A stretch of DNA of 64,000 bases from Promicromonospora iranensis (GCF_028994805.1 NZ_JAJQQP010000001.1:505062-569061), one strand, 5' to 3'; shown: positions 1-8,972, numbered from the stretch's first letter. The notes: generated from the letters alone by a model not told the origin. Translations and numbers: made by a program.

Positions 1-1
1 C

Positions 2-274
2 GTGTTCGCCCTGCTGTGCAAGCACTTCCCGATGTGGCAGGCGAACCTCCTGCAGTCGATGATCTTCGTGTCGTTCCTGTGGGAGCTCGGCTACCGCGAG
101 TGGGGCCCGCTGCTCACGGTGCCGTTCGCGCTGGTCCAGGGCTGGATCTTCGCGAAGTTCAAGTCGCTCAGCTACGTCGTGGCGGTGCACCTGCTGTTCG
201 ACGCCGTCGTGTTCGCCGTCCTGGTGCACGGCCACCACCCGGAGCTCTTCGACATCTTCGTCACCGCGCCCTGA
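2..274 (+). CDS. C-terminal part of a CPBP-like intramembrane protease (partial)
   Basis: The gene enters from the left edge, so only its last 90 or so residues are visible. They form about three hydrophobic segments. The last contains HLLFDAVVF, which resembles the final conserved His/Asp-Asn helix of CPBP (Rce1/Abi-like) membrane metalloproteases. The first two CPBP motifs (EExxxR and FxxxH) would lie upstream of the window, so the assignment rests on one motif and the hydrophobicity pattern. The true start is not visible. It ends head-on to the minus-strand ion channel gene, with about 30 bases between the two stop codons. Confidence 0.5.
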   Translation: MFALLCKHFPMWQANLLQSMIFVSFLWELGYREWGPLLTVPFALVQGWIFAKFKSLSYVVAVHLLFDAVVFAVLVHGHHPELFDIFVTAP

Positions 275-303
275 GTACCCGCCACCACCCGGCAAGGACT
301 CGT

Positions 304-1188
304 TCACCCGGCGCTCTGGGCCCCGCCGTAGGCGAGCAGTACCTCCGCCGTCGTCCCACCGGTGTGCAGGTAGCCGGAGTCGAGCGCTTCCGCGAGGCCG
401 TCCAACGCCGCATCGAGCATCCCGCCGGCGTGCCGGACGCCCGTCGAGCCGGCCTCCCGGGCGGCGGCGGAGAGCTCCAGCGCATACGGAGCCATCGCGG
501 CGAGGGACATGCTCGGGCGCGGGTCGGCGAAGTAGTAGATGACCTCGTACTGCGTGAAGTCCACCCGAACCTGGTCGATGCCCGCTGCCAGGTCGCCCAG
601 GAGCGGTGCCGCCGTACCCGGTTCCAGCTCGCCCAGGGTCTCCGCCGTCCGCGTCCGGCGGAGCCCGTCGACAAGGAGCGCCACCGCGCGGCGCCGTGCC
701 AGAGCGGGATAGACCTCCAGGATCCAGGAGACACCTGCCGTGAGCAGGGCGAATCCGATCAGGCCCTCGACCGGCGCGGCCAGCCTCAACCATGTGGTGG
801 TGGGCACCACGTCACCGAAGCCGAGCGTCGTCAGCGTGACGACCGAGACGTAGAACGCGTCGACGGCGTCGTTGCGCCGCGCCGGCTCGAGGTCGGTGCT
901 GTAGGAGAACCCGGTCTCCAGGTGCGGCCAGTACACCAGCGCCCACCCGGTGACGACGAGCCCCACCCAGCTCACCGCCACGACCGCCATGGCCGCCGGC
1001 CCGCTCGTCCTGACCGCGCGGGCCCCGAGGCGGTGACAGACCCACCACACGAGGCTGGTCACCAGGACGCTGATGCGGCCGCGGCCGCTGGGGTTCAGCA
1101 GGGTGTGGAAGACGTCCCGCAGCGCGAGGAGCACGAGAAGGATTCCGGCGCCGGTCATCAGCCCGGTCACCACGCCGGTCAGGGCCAC
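304..1188 (-). CDS. Two-TM potassium-type ion channel
   Basis: A 294-residue membrane protein. Hydrophobic segments lie near residues 5-25 and 60-85. A pore region follows with TTLGFGDVVPTT around residue 120, a variant of the TxGYGD potassium filter, and then a further TM segment (FALLTAGVSWILEVY). The remaining C-terminal 150 residues are soluble, with no recognisable RCK/TrkA-N motif. This matches the ion_trans_2 family of potassium channels that open passively or through a cytoplasmic domain. The filter reads GFG rather than GYG, which is tolerated in this family. It ends toward the CPBP-like gene and has no obvious operon partner. Ion preference is inferred from the filter alone. Confidence 0.75.
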   Translation of the reverse strand: MALTGVVTGLMTGAGILLVLLALRDVFHTLLNPSGRGRISVLVTSLVWWVCHRLGARAVRTSGPAAMAVVAVSWVGLVVTGWALVYWPHLETGFSYSTDLEPARRNDAVDAFYVSVVTLTTLGFGDVVPTTTWLRLAAPVEGLIGFALLTAGVSWILEVYPALARRRAVALLVDGLRRTRTAETLGELEPGTAAPLLGDLAAGIDQVRVDFTQYEVIYYFADPRPSMSLAAMAPYALELSAAAREAGSTGVRHAGGMLDAALDGLAEALDSGYLHTGGTTAEVLLAYGGAQSAG

Positions 1189-1336
1189 GCGAGCTCACAC
1201 CGGTGGCCCCGGCCCAGCTCCGCCTGCACCGATGACCCGTCCATGGCGGTCCACGCTACGGAGCACCGTCGGTACTCGCATGCGCCGCTCCGGCCGTCCC
1301 TTCGCTCCATGCCACCGGTAACCGGCGGCCGAGGAC

Positions 1337-2125
1337 TCAGGAGCCGTCGTTGGAGCCCGGGCCGCCGATGTCAGCGAGCACGTCCCGAACCTTCTCCACC
1401 TCGACGCGGATCGCGTCGGCCTCGGCCTGCGCCAGCGCCTTCGCCTCGGCGTCCTCGCCCTCGGTGATCTCCTCGTCGGCCGGCTGCAGCCCGCCGTAGT
1501 GGTGCTCGACGAGCGCCGCGAGCAGTGCGATGTCGAAGTCCCGCGCGTGGAGTGCGGCGATCCCGTTCACCTGCTCGTCGGTGAGCATGCCGTGGTTACC
1601 GCCCTCGTGCGAGTGCGCGGTGGCGCCCGACCGGGGACCGCTGCCGTCGTCGGGCAGCTCGGTGTCCAGACCGGCCTCGGCCAGCGCGAGCGCCTCGCGG
1701 CCCGCCGCCGGTACCGGGATTTCCCGCGCCTCGAGCCAGTCGGCGAGCTCCCGGACCCTGCCCGCGGAGGCCTCGCCCACCTCGACCGCCAGGGCGAGCA
1801 CCTCGTCGTCGGTGGACCGGCCCGGAGCGAGCGCCGTCAGCTGGACCGCCTGGGCGTTGTGCTCGATCGCCACGGCGGCATAGGCGGCATCCGCGTCCGA
1901 GTACCCGGCGGCCTCCTGCTTGGCCGGGACCAGCACACCCAGCCAGAGCAGCAGGGCCAGCACGACGGCGAGCCCACCGGCGAGCACGGCCCCCATGAGC
2001 CGGAGGCGGCGCCGGAGGTCGTACCCGGGCGCCGTCGCCTCCTGCTCAGGCACGCTGCCCGACGGCGGGGTGCTCTCCTCGATCGTCGAGTCCTGGGGCG
2101 TCATGTCCGGGAGGCTTCCATACAA
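1337..2125 (-). CDS. Membrane-anchored DUF305 protein
   Basis: A protein of up to 262 residues with one N-terminal TM helix (LMGAVLAGGLAVVLALLLWLGV, about residues 43-64) and an extracytoplasmic four-helix DUF305-type domain. Two paired halves are visible, each with a histidine-rich helix (AIEHNAQAVQLTALA and ALVEHHYGGLQPA) plus HEGGNHGMLTDEQ in the linker. DUF305 proteins are often found with copper or metal homeostasis genes, and their histidines may bind metal. The function is unproven. CAGGG lies upstream of the ATG at 2125; a second ATG at 2104 is also possible. A related DUF305 lipoprotein lies at 3967, on the other side of the LVIVD gene, so the three look like one functional neighbourhood. 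Confidence 0.75.
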   Translation of the reverse strand: MYGSLPDMTPQDSTIEESTPPSGSVPEQEATAPGYDLRRRLRLMGAVLAGGLAVVLALLLWLGVLVPAKQEAAGYSDADAAYAAVAIEHNAQAVQLTALAPGRSTDDEVLALAVEVGEASAGRVRELADWLEAREIPVPAAGREALALAEAGLDTELPDDGSGPRSGATAHSHEGGNHGMLTDEQVNGIAALHARDFDIALLAALVEHHYGGLQPADEEITEGEDAEAKALAQAEADAIRVEVEKVRDVLADIGGPGSNDGS

Positions 2126-2284
2126 AACCCTGGGACGCCAGGGCCGCGCTCAGGACGACGCACCGTCCCCACACTCATCCGCGAGTTTCCTTGTGTCGGC
2201 GCGACGTCGCCGTCGACGATGGTCCGCCGAGCCGATGTCGCCGCCTCCCACCTGCGCGTCGATCACAGCGGGAGCGCGTAAGAC

Positions 2285-2332
2285 GACGGCGCCTGGGTCA
2301 CCGTCCATGTGGAAGGTGACCCAGGCGCCGTC
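2285..2332 (-). terminator. Strong hairpin terminator after the LVIVD gene
   Basis: A perfect 18-base-pair inverted repeat (2285-2302 with 2315-2332) with a 12-base loop sits just past the stop codon of the LVIVD-repeat gene. No T-run follows, as is common for terminators in high-GC actinobacteria. Confidence 0.7.
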
Positions 2333-2348
2333 GCGCCGCAGAGCCGGA

Positions 2349-3800
2349 TCAGCGGCCGAACGGCTCCTGCATCTGCGGGTTGAGCGACTTCTGTCGCACG
2401 CGCTCCGCCGGCCCGTCGATCGAGTCGTCGATGTCGAACGTGTCGAACCCGATGCCGAGGTCGTTCGAGTAGGCGTACCCGTTGTAGTAGTACGTCGACC
2501 AGCTACCGCCGGTGCTCAGACCCTCGCCGCGGTCGAACCAGGCGACCTCGCGGGGGTTGGCCGAGTCGGTGAAGTCGAACACCGAGACGCCGCCCTGGTA
2601 CCAGGCCTGAACCATGAGGTCCTTGCCCTTGACCGGGATCAGCGAGCCGTTGTGCGCCACACAGTTCTCAGCGGCCGTGTTGATCCGCGGGATCTTGTAG
2701 TACGACTTGAAGGCCAGCTCCGTCTTGCCGTGGCGCTTGCGCTCGATGTCGTAGATCCCGTTGGCGCCCAGCTCCGGCGCGTACTCGCCGGTGCAGGTCG
2801 CGAGACCGCCACCGCCGAGCTCGTCGGTGAAGACCACCTTGGTGGCGTCGTTGTTGAACGTGGCCGAGTGCCAGAACGCAAAGTTCTCCGTGTCCCGCAC
2901 CTGGCTGATCACGCGGGGACGCTCACGGTCCTTGATATCCATCAGGATGCCGTCACCCATGCATGCGCCGGCGGCCAGGTCGTACTTGGCGTACGTGGTG
3001 ATGTCGTGGCAGCCGCTCGTGGTGGAGGCGCGGCGACCAGGGTCACCCTCGTAGCCGCCGTCCGGGAACAGGTTCGGCGTGGCGACGAGCTTCGCCGACG
3101 TCGGCTTCTTCACCGGGATCTTCACGATCGAGATGATGTCGTGGGGCGGCTGGCAGTCCGGGAACGCCGAGCTCGGCGAGTACGACGACACGTACGCATA
3201 GACGTCGCGGCCGTTCTTGGACGGAGCCAGCGAGTGCGTGTGCGAGCCGCACGCGGTCTCGATCGACTTCACGTACTCCGGGGCGAGCGGGTTGGAGATG
3301 TCCCAGATCTTGATGCCCTCCCACGCCTCCTTCTTGGTGGCGTCCAGTGGCGTCGACTGGCACGAGTCGTCGCTGCGTGAGGAGTCCGTGGACAGGACCA
3401 GGATGTCCTTGTAGACGGAGATGTCGTTCTGTGCGCCCGGGCAGGACACCTGCACCACCTGCTCGGGGTTCTCCTTGTCCGACAGGTCGTAGACGGTGAA
3501 GCCGTCGTAGTTGCCGGCGAACGCGTACTTGCCCTGGAACGCGATGTCGGAGCCCGTACCCTTCAGCGCGCCGTTCTTGGGCTGGTTGCTGAGATGGGTC
3601 ATGTTCGAGGACGCAACCTCGCCCGGCGGAACGTCCGGCTCCGCGACGGATGCCGCGACGGGCCCCGCGAGTGCCACGGCCGCCGCGGCGAAGAACGCCG
3701 TCAGGGCGACACCAGTGGCGCCCCGGGCGCGAGATCGAGTAAAGGTTGGACGACGCACTGGCGTCACACCTCCTAGGTCGGTTGAGGCAGTGTCACTCAC
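2349..3800 (-). CDS. Secreted LVIVD-repeat beta-propeller protein
   Basis: A 483-residue exported protein. The first 50 residues hold a basic stretch (TFTRSRARG) and a hydrophobic run (VALTAFFAAAAVALAGPVAA), a typical Sec signal. The mature part shows repeated beta-propeller blades of the LVIVD type: GFTVYDLSDKENPEQV, IKIWDISNPLAPEYV and VSVFDFTDSANPREV. These have the consensus (V/I)x(I/V)(W/F/Y)D(I/L/F)(S/T)xxxxP. Several cysteines suggest disulfides outside the cell. The start is GTG at 3800 with GAGAGG five bases upstream. LVIVD proteins are extracellular and of unknown role. Here the gene is flanked by DUF305 genes on both sides and is divergent from the lipoprotein at 3967, suggesting a shared surface function. 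Confidence 0.85.
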   Translation of the reverse strand: MSDTASTDLGGVTPVRRPTFTRSRARGATGVALTAFFAAAAVALAGPVAASVAEPDVPPGEVASSNMTHLSNQPKNGALKGTGSDIAFQGKYAFAGNYDGFTVYDLSDKENPEQVVQVSCPGAQNDISVYKDILVLSTDSSRSDDSCQSTPLDATKKEAWEGIKIWDISNPLAPEYVKSIETACGSHTHSLAPSKNGRDVYAYVSSYSPSSAFPDCQPPHDIISIVKIPVKKPTSAKLVATPNLFPDGGYEGDPGRRASTTSGCHDITTYAKYDLAAGACMGDGILMDIKDRERPRVISQVRDTENFAFWHSATFNNDATKVVFTDELGGGGLATCTGEYAPELGANGIYDIERKRHGKTELAFKSYYKIPRINTAAENCVAHNGSLIPVKGKDLMVQAWYQGGVSVFDFTDSANPREVAWFDRGEGLSTGGSWSTYYYNGYAYSNDLGIGFDTFDIDDSIDGPAERVRQKSLNPQMQEPFGR

Positions 3801-3840
3801 AGCGACCTCTCAGGGCCAGGAGTTTCGCAATCTTTAACAT

Positions 3841-3860
3841 GGTGGTCACAAATCACCACC
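3841..3860. promoter_or_regulatory. Inverted repeat in the divergent LVIVD/DUF305 promoter region
   Basis: GGTGGT (3841-3846) and ACCACC (3855-3860) are separated by eight AT-richer bases (CACAAATC). The repeat lies between the divergent LVIVD and DUF305 lipoprotein genes and could be a shared operator. No regulator is encoded beside it. The remaining bases of this 166-base gap show nothing else I can name. Confidence 0.35.
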
Positions 3861-3966
3861 TACTGGGGCCGATGGCGCATCCTGCGACTCACACAGGTCA
3901 TGCCGTATTGGTAGATTCCGGCGAACCGATGACGAAGTCGTGACAGAGCGCGCGAGAGGACCACCC

Positions 3967-4683
3967 GTGGAGATGCTGACAGGTACCACACGACGATCAT
4001 GCTTCCGGGCGCTCGTACTCGGCCTGGCCGTGGTCGCACCAGCCTTCGCGCTCTCCGCCTGCAGTCCCGGCGAAGAGCCCGAAGCCGTGTCGACGCCCAG
4101 CTCCGTCGTCCTACAGCCGGGAAGGCCTGGCGAGGACGCCGAGACGATCGCGCCCGAGGACTACGAGGGCCCGCCCGCCCAGGCGCCGTTCTCGAAGGCC
4201 GACGCCGACTTCCTGAGCGACATGATCCTGCACCACGGGCAGGCGATCGAGATGTCCGTCCTGGTACCCGAGCGGAGCGACTCCGAGCAGCTGAAGAAGT
4301 TCGCCAGCCGGATCGACGTGGTGCAGGACAGCGAGATCGACCTGATGTCCAGCTGGCTCGAGGAGAACGAGTACCCCGTGCCGCTGACCGCCGAGGGCGG
4401 CGACGGTTCCGGCCCGCGCGCCCCGGAGCACGAGCACGACGCCGAGGACATGCCGGGGATGCTGACGGACGCCGAGATGGCGTCTCTCGAGAAGGCGTCC
4501 GGAGCGGAGTTCGACCGGCTGTACCTCGAGGGCATGATCAAGCACCACGAGGGTGCGCTGACCATGTGCGAGGAGGTCGCGGGCTCGGGCAGCGAGGAGC
4601 GGGTGCTCGAGCTGGCCACCAACATCGCCGCCGACCAGATGGCGGAGATCGACCGGATGTCGAACATGCTGGCCGAGCTGTGA
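3967..4683 (+). CDS. DUF305 lipoprotein
   Basis: A 238-residue lipoprotein. After a basic start and a hydrophobic run (ALVLGLAVVAPAFALSAC), the lipobox LSAC places the lipidated Cys near residue 32. The domain has the two classic DUF305 halves, FLSDMILHHGQAIEMSVL and GMIKHHEGALTMCEEV, each with an HH pair. A His-rich linker (EHEHDAEDMPGMLTD) joins them. GTG 3967 is preferred because GAGAGGA lies six bases upstream; ATG at 3973 and GTG at 3940 are alternatives. DUF305 proteins are exported helical proteins of unknown function, and the paired histidines suggest metal binding. The gene is divergent from the LVIVD gene. Confidence 0.85.
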   Translation: MEMLTGTTRRSCFRALVLGLAVVAPAFALSACSPGEEPEAVSTPSSVVLQPGRPGEDAETIAPEDYEGPPAQAPFSKADADFLSDMILHHGQAIEMSVLVPERSDSEQLKKFASRIDVVQDSEIDLMSSWLEENEYPVPLTAEGGDGSGPRAPEHEHDAEDMPGMLTDAEMASLEKASGAEFDRLYLEGMIKHHEGALTMCEEVAGSGSEERVLELATNIAADQMAEIDRMSNMLAEL

Positions 4684-4713
4684 GCATCGCCTGACCGTCG
4701 TCGGACGTACGAT

Positions 4714-4746
4714 CGCCGGGGCAGAGCGGTTGGCTCTGCCCCGGCG
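4714..4746. terminator. Bidirectional terminator hairpin
   Basis: A perfect 13-base-pair stem (CGCCGGGGCAGAG, 4714-4726, with 4734-4746) and a seven-base loop lie between the convergent DUF305 lipoprotein and heptad-repeat genes. The hairpin can serve both strands. Confidence 0.8.
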
Positions 4747-4787
4747 ACGTGTGGCGACCTGTGGCGTTCAGCGCCGGCCGGTGCTGA

Positions 4788-7091
4788 TCAGGCGCGACGC
4801 CGGTTCAGCAGGATGAGACCGGCGAGGGCCGCCAGGAGGCCAAGCACCGCGGCGAGGATGACGCCTATGCCCACGGCGCCCGCCGGCGATCCGTCCACCC
4901 GGGTGCGGAGTTCGCCCGTGCCGTCGGAGAGCTGTGACGTGCCGGAAGCCACCTCAGTGGTGCCGGTCGCCAGCTCCACCGATCCTTCAGCGAGCCGCTC
5001 AGTGCCGTCGGCGAGATCAGCGGCCCCGTTCGCCAGCGTCCGGGTGCCGTCGTCGAGAGCACCCGTGCCGTCGACGAGGGTGCGGGTGCCCAGCCGGGCG
5101 TCCTTGAGCCCGTCGCGCACCTTGACCGAACCATCGGCCAGCTGCTGCGACTTGCCGACCTTCGGCACGACGCGGTCGCGGACCTCGATGATCCCGTCGA
5201 CCAGCTTTCCGGAGCCGCTGTGCAGCTGCCCGACGCCGGAGACGAGCGCCGGAGTCTGGGACGCCAGCTCAGCATTGCCGTCGGCCACCTGCGTTGCGCC
5301 GGAGAGCAGAGTGGGCAGGCCACCCTTCAGCTTCCCGGTCCCGGCCGCCAGGTCCGCACTGCCGTCCGCTACCCGTGTCGCGCCGGAAAGGAGTTCCGGC
5401 AGGCGACCCTTGAGCTTCCCAGTGCCGGCCGCCAGGTTTGCATTGCCGTCCGCCACACGCGATGCACCCGCGGCCAGCTCAGGCGTCTTCTGGGCCAGCT
5501 GCGCGCTGCCTCCTGCGACGAGCTCCGAGCCCGCCACGAGCGTCACGCTGCCCTCGTGAGCCGAACCGACACCACCCACGTACTGCTCCAGCCGCGGGGC
5601 GAGCTGTTCAAATCCTGCGTGCAGGTTCGCGCTGCCGTCCTTGATGCCCTGCGCGCCACCCGCCACACCGTTCGCACCGGCCGAGAGCTGCCCGATCGTG
5701 TGCGCGGCCCGGTCGACACCGGCGGACACGGCGGCCGTACCTTCGGCCAGCGTGGACGCACCGGTCGAAAGGTCGGACGCACCGGCGGAGAGGACACCGA
5801 GGGAGGTGTCGAGACGAGCGGCTCCATCCTGCACCTGCATAGCCCCGGTCCCGACATCCCCGGCACCAACAGCAAGATTGTCCGCCGATTCGGCGAACGC
5901 CCGGAGCTGCCCCTTGAGCGTCGGGTCTTCGGTAGCAGCGGCGAGTTCCTTCAGCTGAGCTGCAAGCGCCTGGTTGCCGCCCTGCACCTTCTGTGCACCC
6001 GCAGCGAGGCCACCAATACCGGCCACCAGGCTGGTCGCACCCTCTTTCGCCTCAGCGGCACCGCCCGACACGGCCGCCGCGCCGTCGGCGACCTGCTTGG
6101 CCCCGGTAGCTGCGGCACCAGCGCCGTCAGCGAGAACACCCGTGCCTGCGTTGAGCTGCTGCAACCCGCCCGCAACCTGGTCGGCTCCGGCGTCCAGAGA
6201 TGCGGCACCAGCGGCGATGTTGCCCGCGCCCGTCTGGAGCGAAGAGATCCCACCCAGGATGGCGCTGTTGTTCGCGGCCAGCAGCGACAGCCCGCTGTTC
6301 AGCGTCCGGCTGCCGACGAAGACCTGCGAGGAGCCGTTGGCGAGTTGAGTGACGGCTGCGTCAGTCTGGTCAGCTCCTGCCGCAAGTTCCTGAGATCCCG
6401 AGGCGAGCTTCTGCGCACCCGCTTCCAGCGGAGTCACACCATCGCTGACCTTGGCCACACCGGCCCGCAGCTTACCTGACCCGGACGCCAGCTTCTGCGC
6501 ACCCGCATCGAGCGGAGTTACTCCGCTGCTGACCTTGACCACACCTGCCTGCACCAGCGCCGAGCCGCCTGCCAGCCGCCCAGCGCCGTCGGCCAGTGCG
6601 GGCGCCTTGATACTCAGTGTTCCGAGACCGTCGTTCAGCTTCGTGGATCCAGCGGTGAGCAGCAGCGACGCATCGGCGAGATCAGCGACGTCCTGCGCTG
6701 TCTCGGCGGTGCCGTCGGCGATCTTCTTTGATCCGTCGTGCAGCTTGATCACGCCTTCCCGGAGTTCGCCGGCGCCAGTGTCGAGCTGTCCAGCGCCTTC
6801 CGCAAGTGCCTCGACACCAGGCACGACCTTGCCCTGCACGCCGGAGTTGAGCTCTGTCGCGCCCGAGCTGAGTTCTCCGACGCCGGAGACCAGGTCGGAC
6901 TGGACGCCGTCGTTCAGCTGCCCCGCACCGTCGGCCAGCCGGTCCGCGCCGGACGCCACCTCACCCTGGAACAGAAGCATGAAGGCCGTGGCCAAGATCG
7001 CACCGACCAGCAGCAAGGCCAGGCCCACCGCTATCAGGATCGTTGGTGCTGGACCTGGTTGTGCTGCTCGGGATGCGTGCAACTGCGTCAT
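4788..7091 (-). CDS. Large heptad-repeat (YhgE/Pip-type LxxG repeat) membrane-anchored protein
   Basis: A 767-residue protein made almost entirely of imperfect seven-residue units of the form xxLxxGa: LADGAGQLNDG, LSSGATELNSG, LASGSGKLRAG and dozens more. These are the heptads seen in YhgE/Pip proteins. One TM helix lies at residues 16-41 and a second in the last 30 residues, just before a basic tail (NRRRA). The long repeat would form an extended coiled rod outside the membrane, tethered at both ends. Full YhgE/Pip proteins also carry an ABC-2-like multi-TM domain, which is absent here. ATG 7091 is chosen because GAGAGG lies eight bases upstream and the TM helix then sits close to the start. 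A role at the cell surface is inference. Confidence 0.75.
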   Translation of the reverse strand: MTQLHASRAAQPGPAPTILIAVGLALLLVGAILATAFMLLFQGEVASGADRLADGAGQLNDGVQSDLVSGVGELSSGATELNSGVQGKVVPGVEALAEGAGQLDTGAGELREGVIKLHDGSKKIADGTAETAQDVADLADASLLLTAGSTKLNDGLGTLSIKAPALADGAGRLAGGSALVQAGVVKVSSGVTPLDAGAQKLASGSGKLRAGVAKVSDGVTPLEAGAQKLASGSQELAAGADQTDAAVTQLANGSSQVFVGSRTLNSGLSLLAANNSAILGGISSLQTGAGNIAAGAASLDAGADQVAGGLQQLNAGTGVLADGAGAAATGAKQVADGAAAVSGGAAEAKEGATSLVAGIGGLAAGAQKVQGGNQALAAQLKELAAATEDPTLKGQLRAFAESADNLAVGAGDVGTGAMQVQDGAARLDTSLGVLSAGASDLSTGASTLAEGTAAVSAGVDRAAHTIGQLSAGANGVAGGAQGIKDGSANLHAGFEQLAPRLEQYVGGVGSAHEGSVTLVAGSELVAGGSAQLAQKTPELAAGASRVADGNANLAAGTGKLKGRLPELLSGATRVADGSADLAAGTGKLKGGLPTLLSGATQVADGNAELASQTPALVSGVGQLHSGSGKLVDGIIEVRDRVVPKVGKSQQLADGSVKVRDGLKDARLGTRTLVDGTGALDDGTRTLANGAADLADGTERLAEGSVELATGTTEVASGTSQLSDGTGELRTRVDGSPAGAVGIGVILAAVLGLLAALAGLILLNRRRA

Positions 7092-7462
7092 CGGTTCGCC
7101 TCTCGCTCCGCGGGCGTCGCTGCCCCGCGAAAAAGTTGTCCAACCGGCGCCACTGTCCGCCGGGCCCGCCGCCGTTGGCGAGCACGAAGCCCGTCGTCTC
7201 GGGCGTCTGCGCTGAAGGTACCGGCGGCAGGTGCCCTGCGGAACGCTTCTATTGATCACAACTCAGTAAAGCCACGAAGATCACCCGCACTGAGGCCGCC
7301 TCCAATAGTCAGCCGTCGGCCCAGGCGAGCGTCGACCACCTCGGCCGAGAACCGGTGGTCGACGGCGACGGGTGCCAGCCCGATAGGCACCGCATCCGCC
7401 CCAGCGCGGCCGGCCGGATCTGCTCGAAGCCGACCTTGGCCGGTAGCCGTGCTCCGGACAGC
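7092..7462. other. Intergenic stretch with a hairpin and a possible gene remnant
   Basis: This 370-base stretch separates the heptad-repeat gene from the ribosomal operon. It contains a perfect 11-base-pair inverted repeat (CGTCGACCACC, 7330-7340, with 7354-7364). On the minus strand a reading frame without a good start runs down to a stop at 7256-7258 and reads APVAVDHRFSAEVV and RRLTIGGGLSAGDL. It could be the tail of a decayed gene or chance. No promoter can be named with confidence. Confidence 0.3.
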
Positions 7463-7501
7463 AGAAGGCCCCGGCTCCCCACAGGGGAACCGGGGCCTTC
7501 T
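7463..7501 (-). terminator. Terminator of the rpsF-ssb-rpsR-rplI operon
   Basis: AGAAGGCCCCGG (7463-7474) pairs with CCGGGGCCTTCT (7490-7501), with a further inner stem around CCCC/GGGG. It lies 30 bases past the rplI stop codon and is a plausible end for the ribosomal protein transcript. Confidence 0.8.
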
Positions 7502-7530
7502 CGCGATCAGGCGATCGACCGAGCGCTAGC

Positions 7531-7980
7531 TCAGTCGGCGACGACCTTCACGCCGATCTTGGCCGACACCTCAGGGTGCAGGCGGATCGACACGGTGTAG
7601 TCGCCGGTCGTCTTGATGGACTGACCGATCTCGATCTTGCGCTTGTCGACCGACGGGCCACCGGCAGCGGCAACCGCACCGGCGATGTCCGCCGTGGTCA
7701 CCGCACCGAACAGACGGCCACCGGGGCCGGCGTTCGCCGCGACGACGACAGGCTTCGCGGACAGGGAGTCGGCCAGGGCCTTCGCCTCGTCGAGCGATGC
7801 GATCTCGCGGCTCTTGCGAGCCTTGCGGATCGCGTTGATGTCGGACTCGGCGCCCTTGGTCCAGGGCGTCGCCAGCGAACGCGGGATGAGGAAGTTACGG
7901 GCGTACCCGTCCTTCACCTCAACCACGTCGCCGGGCTCACCCAGGCCGGTCACCTCGTGGGTCAGGATCAGCTTTGCCAT
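7531..7980 (-). CDS. rplI: 50S ribosomal protein bL9
   Basis: The 149-residue L9 begins [20 protein letters not shown]. This N-terminal 23S rRNA-binding domain includes the hallmark [18 protein letters not shown] (about residues 16-33). A helix joins it to the C-terminal domain ending [12 protein letters not shown]. Length and order are normal for bacteria. It is the last gene of the rpsF-ssb-rpsR-rplI cluster. ATG 7980 lies 17 bases after the rpsR stop and has GGAAGGG upstream. Confidence 0.97.
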   Translation of the reverse strand: MAKLILTHEVTGLGEPGDVVEVKDGYARNFLIPRSLATPWTKGAESDINAIRKARKSREIASLDEAKALADSLSAKPVVVAANAGPGGRLFGAVTTADIAGAVAAAGGPSVDKRKIEIGQSIKTTGDYTVSIRLHPEVSAKIGVKVVAD

Positions 7981-7997
7981 TGTTCTCGATCCCTTCC

Positions 7998-8234
7998 TCA
8001 GCGAGCCGTGGACGTGTACGGCAGCAGGGCCATCTCGCGGGCGTTCTTCACGGCCTTCGCGATCTGGCGCTGCTCCTGCACGGAGACACCGGTGACGCGA
8101 CGCGCACGGATCTTTCCACGGTCGGAGATGAACTTGCGCAGCAGCGCCGTGTCCTTGTAGTCGATGTTGTGGATCTTCGCCGACTTGAGCGGGTTGATCT
8201 TCTTCTTGGGCTTGCGCACCACAGGCTTTGCCAT
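7998..8234 (-). CDS. rpsR: 30S ribosomal protein bS18, cysteine-free type
   Basis: The 78-residue S18 reads [20 protein letters not shown] and later [25 protein letters not shown] and [19 protein letters not shown], all signature S18 sequence. It contains no cysteine, so it is the zinc-independent (C-minus) form. Some actinobacteria keep both zinc-binding and zinc-free S18 copies and switch between them under zinc limitation, so a second rpsR may exist elsewhere in this genome. It sits between ssb and rplI as in most bacteria. Confidence 0.97.
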   Translation of the reverse strand: MAKPVVRKPKKKINPLKSAKIHNIDYKDTALLRKFISDRGKIRARRVTGVSVQEQRQIAKAVKNAREMALLPYTSTAR

Positions 8235-8313
8235 GGTGTTGCTCCTTTGTCAGGTGCTGCTCACCAGGCCTGGCGGGCCGTGCGAGCAAAAAAGATGAAC
8301 TGGGAGGTGCCGA

Positions 8314-8862
8314 TCAGAACGGCGGGTCGTCCGAGAACGAACCGCCAGACGACGCCGGGCCTGCCGTGGCCCACGGGTCGTCATTGCTCTGACCGCCACC
8401 GGAAGAACTGAATCCTCCACCGGAGCCGCCGCCCTGCTGGCCGCCCCCGTTGAAGCCACCACCGCCGCCACCACCGAAGCCGCCGCCACCACCGGACCGC
8501 TGGGCCCGGGTGACCTTGGCCGTGGCGTAGCGCAGGGACGGACCGATCTCGTCCACCTGCAGCTCGACGACGGTGCGCTTCTCGCCCTCACGGGTCTCGT
8601 AGGAGCGCTGGACCAGGCGACCCTGCGCGATGACGCGCGTGCCCTTGGTCAGCGACTCCGCGACGTTCTCCGCGGCCTCGCGCCAGATCGAGCAGCGCAT
8701 GAACAGGGTTTCCCCGTCCTTCCACTCGTTGCTCTGGCGGTCGAAGGTACGCGGGGTCGACGCCACCGTGAAGTTGGCGACCGCAGCACCTGAAGGGGTG
8801 AAGCGCAGTTCCGGGTCCCCGGTCAGGTTCCCGATCACTGTGATGACAGTTTCACCAGCCAT
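8314..8862 (-). CDS. ssb: Single-stranded DNA-binding protein
   Basis: A 182-residue SSB. The N-terminal OB fold begins [20 protein letters not shown] and spans about 110 residues. A Gly-rich linker ([18 protein letters not shown]) follows, and the acidic tail SFSDDPPF at the C-terminus recruits replication and repair proteins. ATG 8862 is chosen over the longer frame because GAGGAA lies six bases upstream and homologues begin here. It lies between rpsF and rpsR in the conserved operon. The linker codons form a repetitive GCC-rich tract near 8400-8500. Confidence 0.97.
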   Translation of the reverse strand: MAGETVITVIGNLTGDPELRFTPSGAAVANFTVASTPRTFDRQSNEWKDGETLFMRCSIWREAAENVAESLTKGTRVIAQGRLVQRSYETREGEKRTVVELQVDEIGPSLRYATAKVTRAQRSGGGGGFGGGGGGGFNGGGQQGGGSGGGFSSSGGGQSNDDPWATAGPASSGGSFSDDPPF

Positions 8863-8972
8863 GCCAATTCCTCGATTCAGTCGACGTTCCGTACGCGGCA
8901 TCTAGTCCGTGGTGAATGCAACCACGAGCCACCGACACTCGCGCGGGCGTAGGAGGGTTCAGTTCGGACGAC

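Noticed and set aside
4788..7091. Internal repeats of the heptad gene as a DNA repeat or mobile element
   Set aside because: The periodicity is at the protein level (21-base units with much codon variation) and belongs to the coding sequence.
8380..8510. Gly-codon-rich tract in ssb as a CRISPR-like or minisatellite repeat
   Set aside because: It encodes the flexible Gly linker of SSB in frame, and has no regular repeat-spacer structure.
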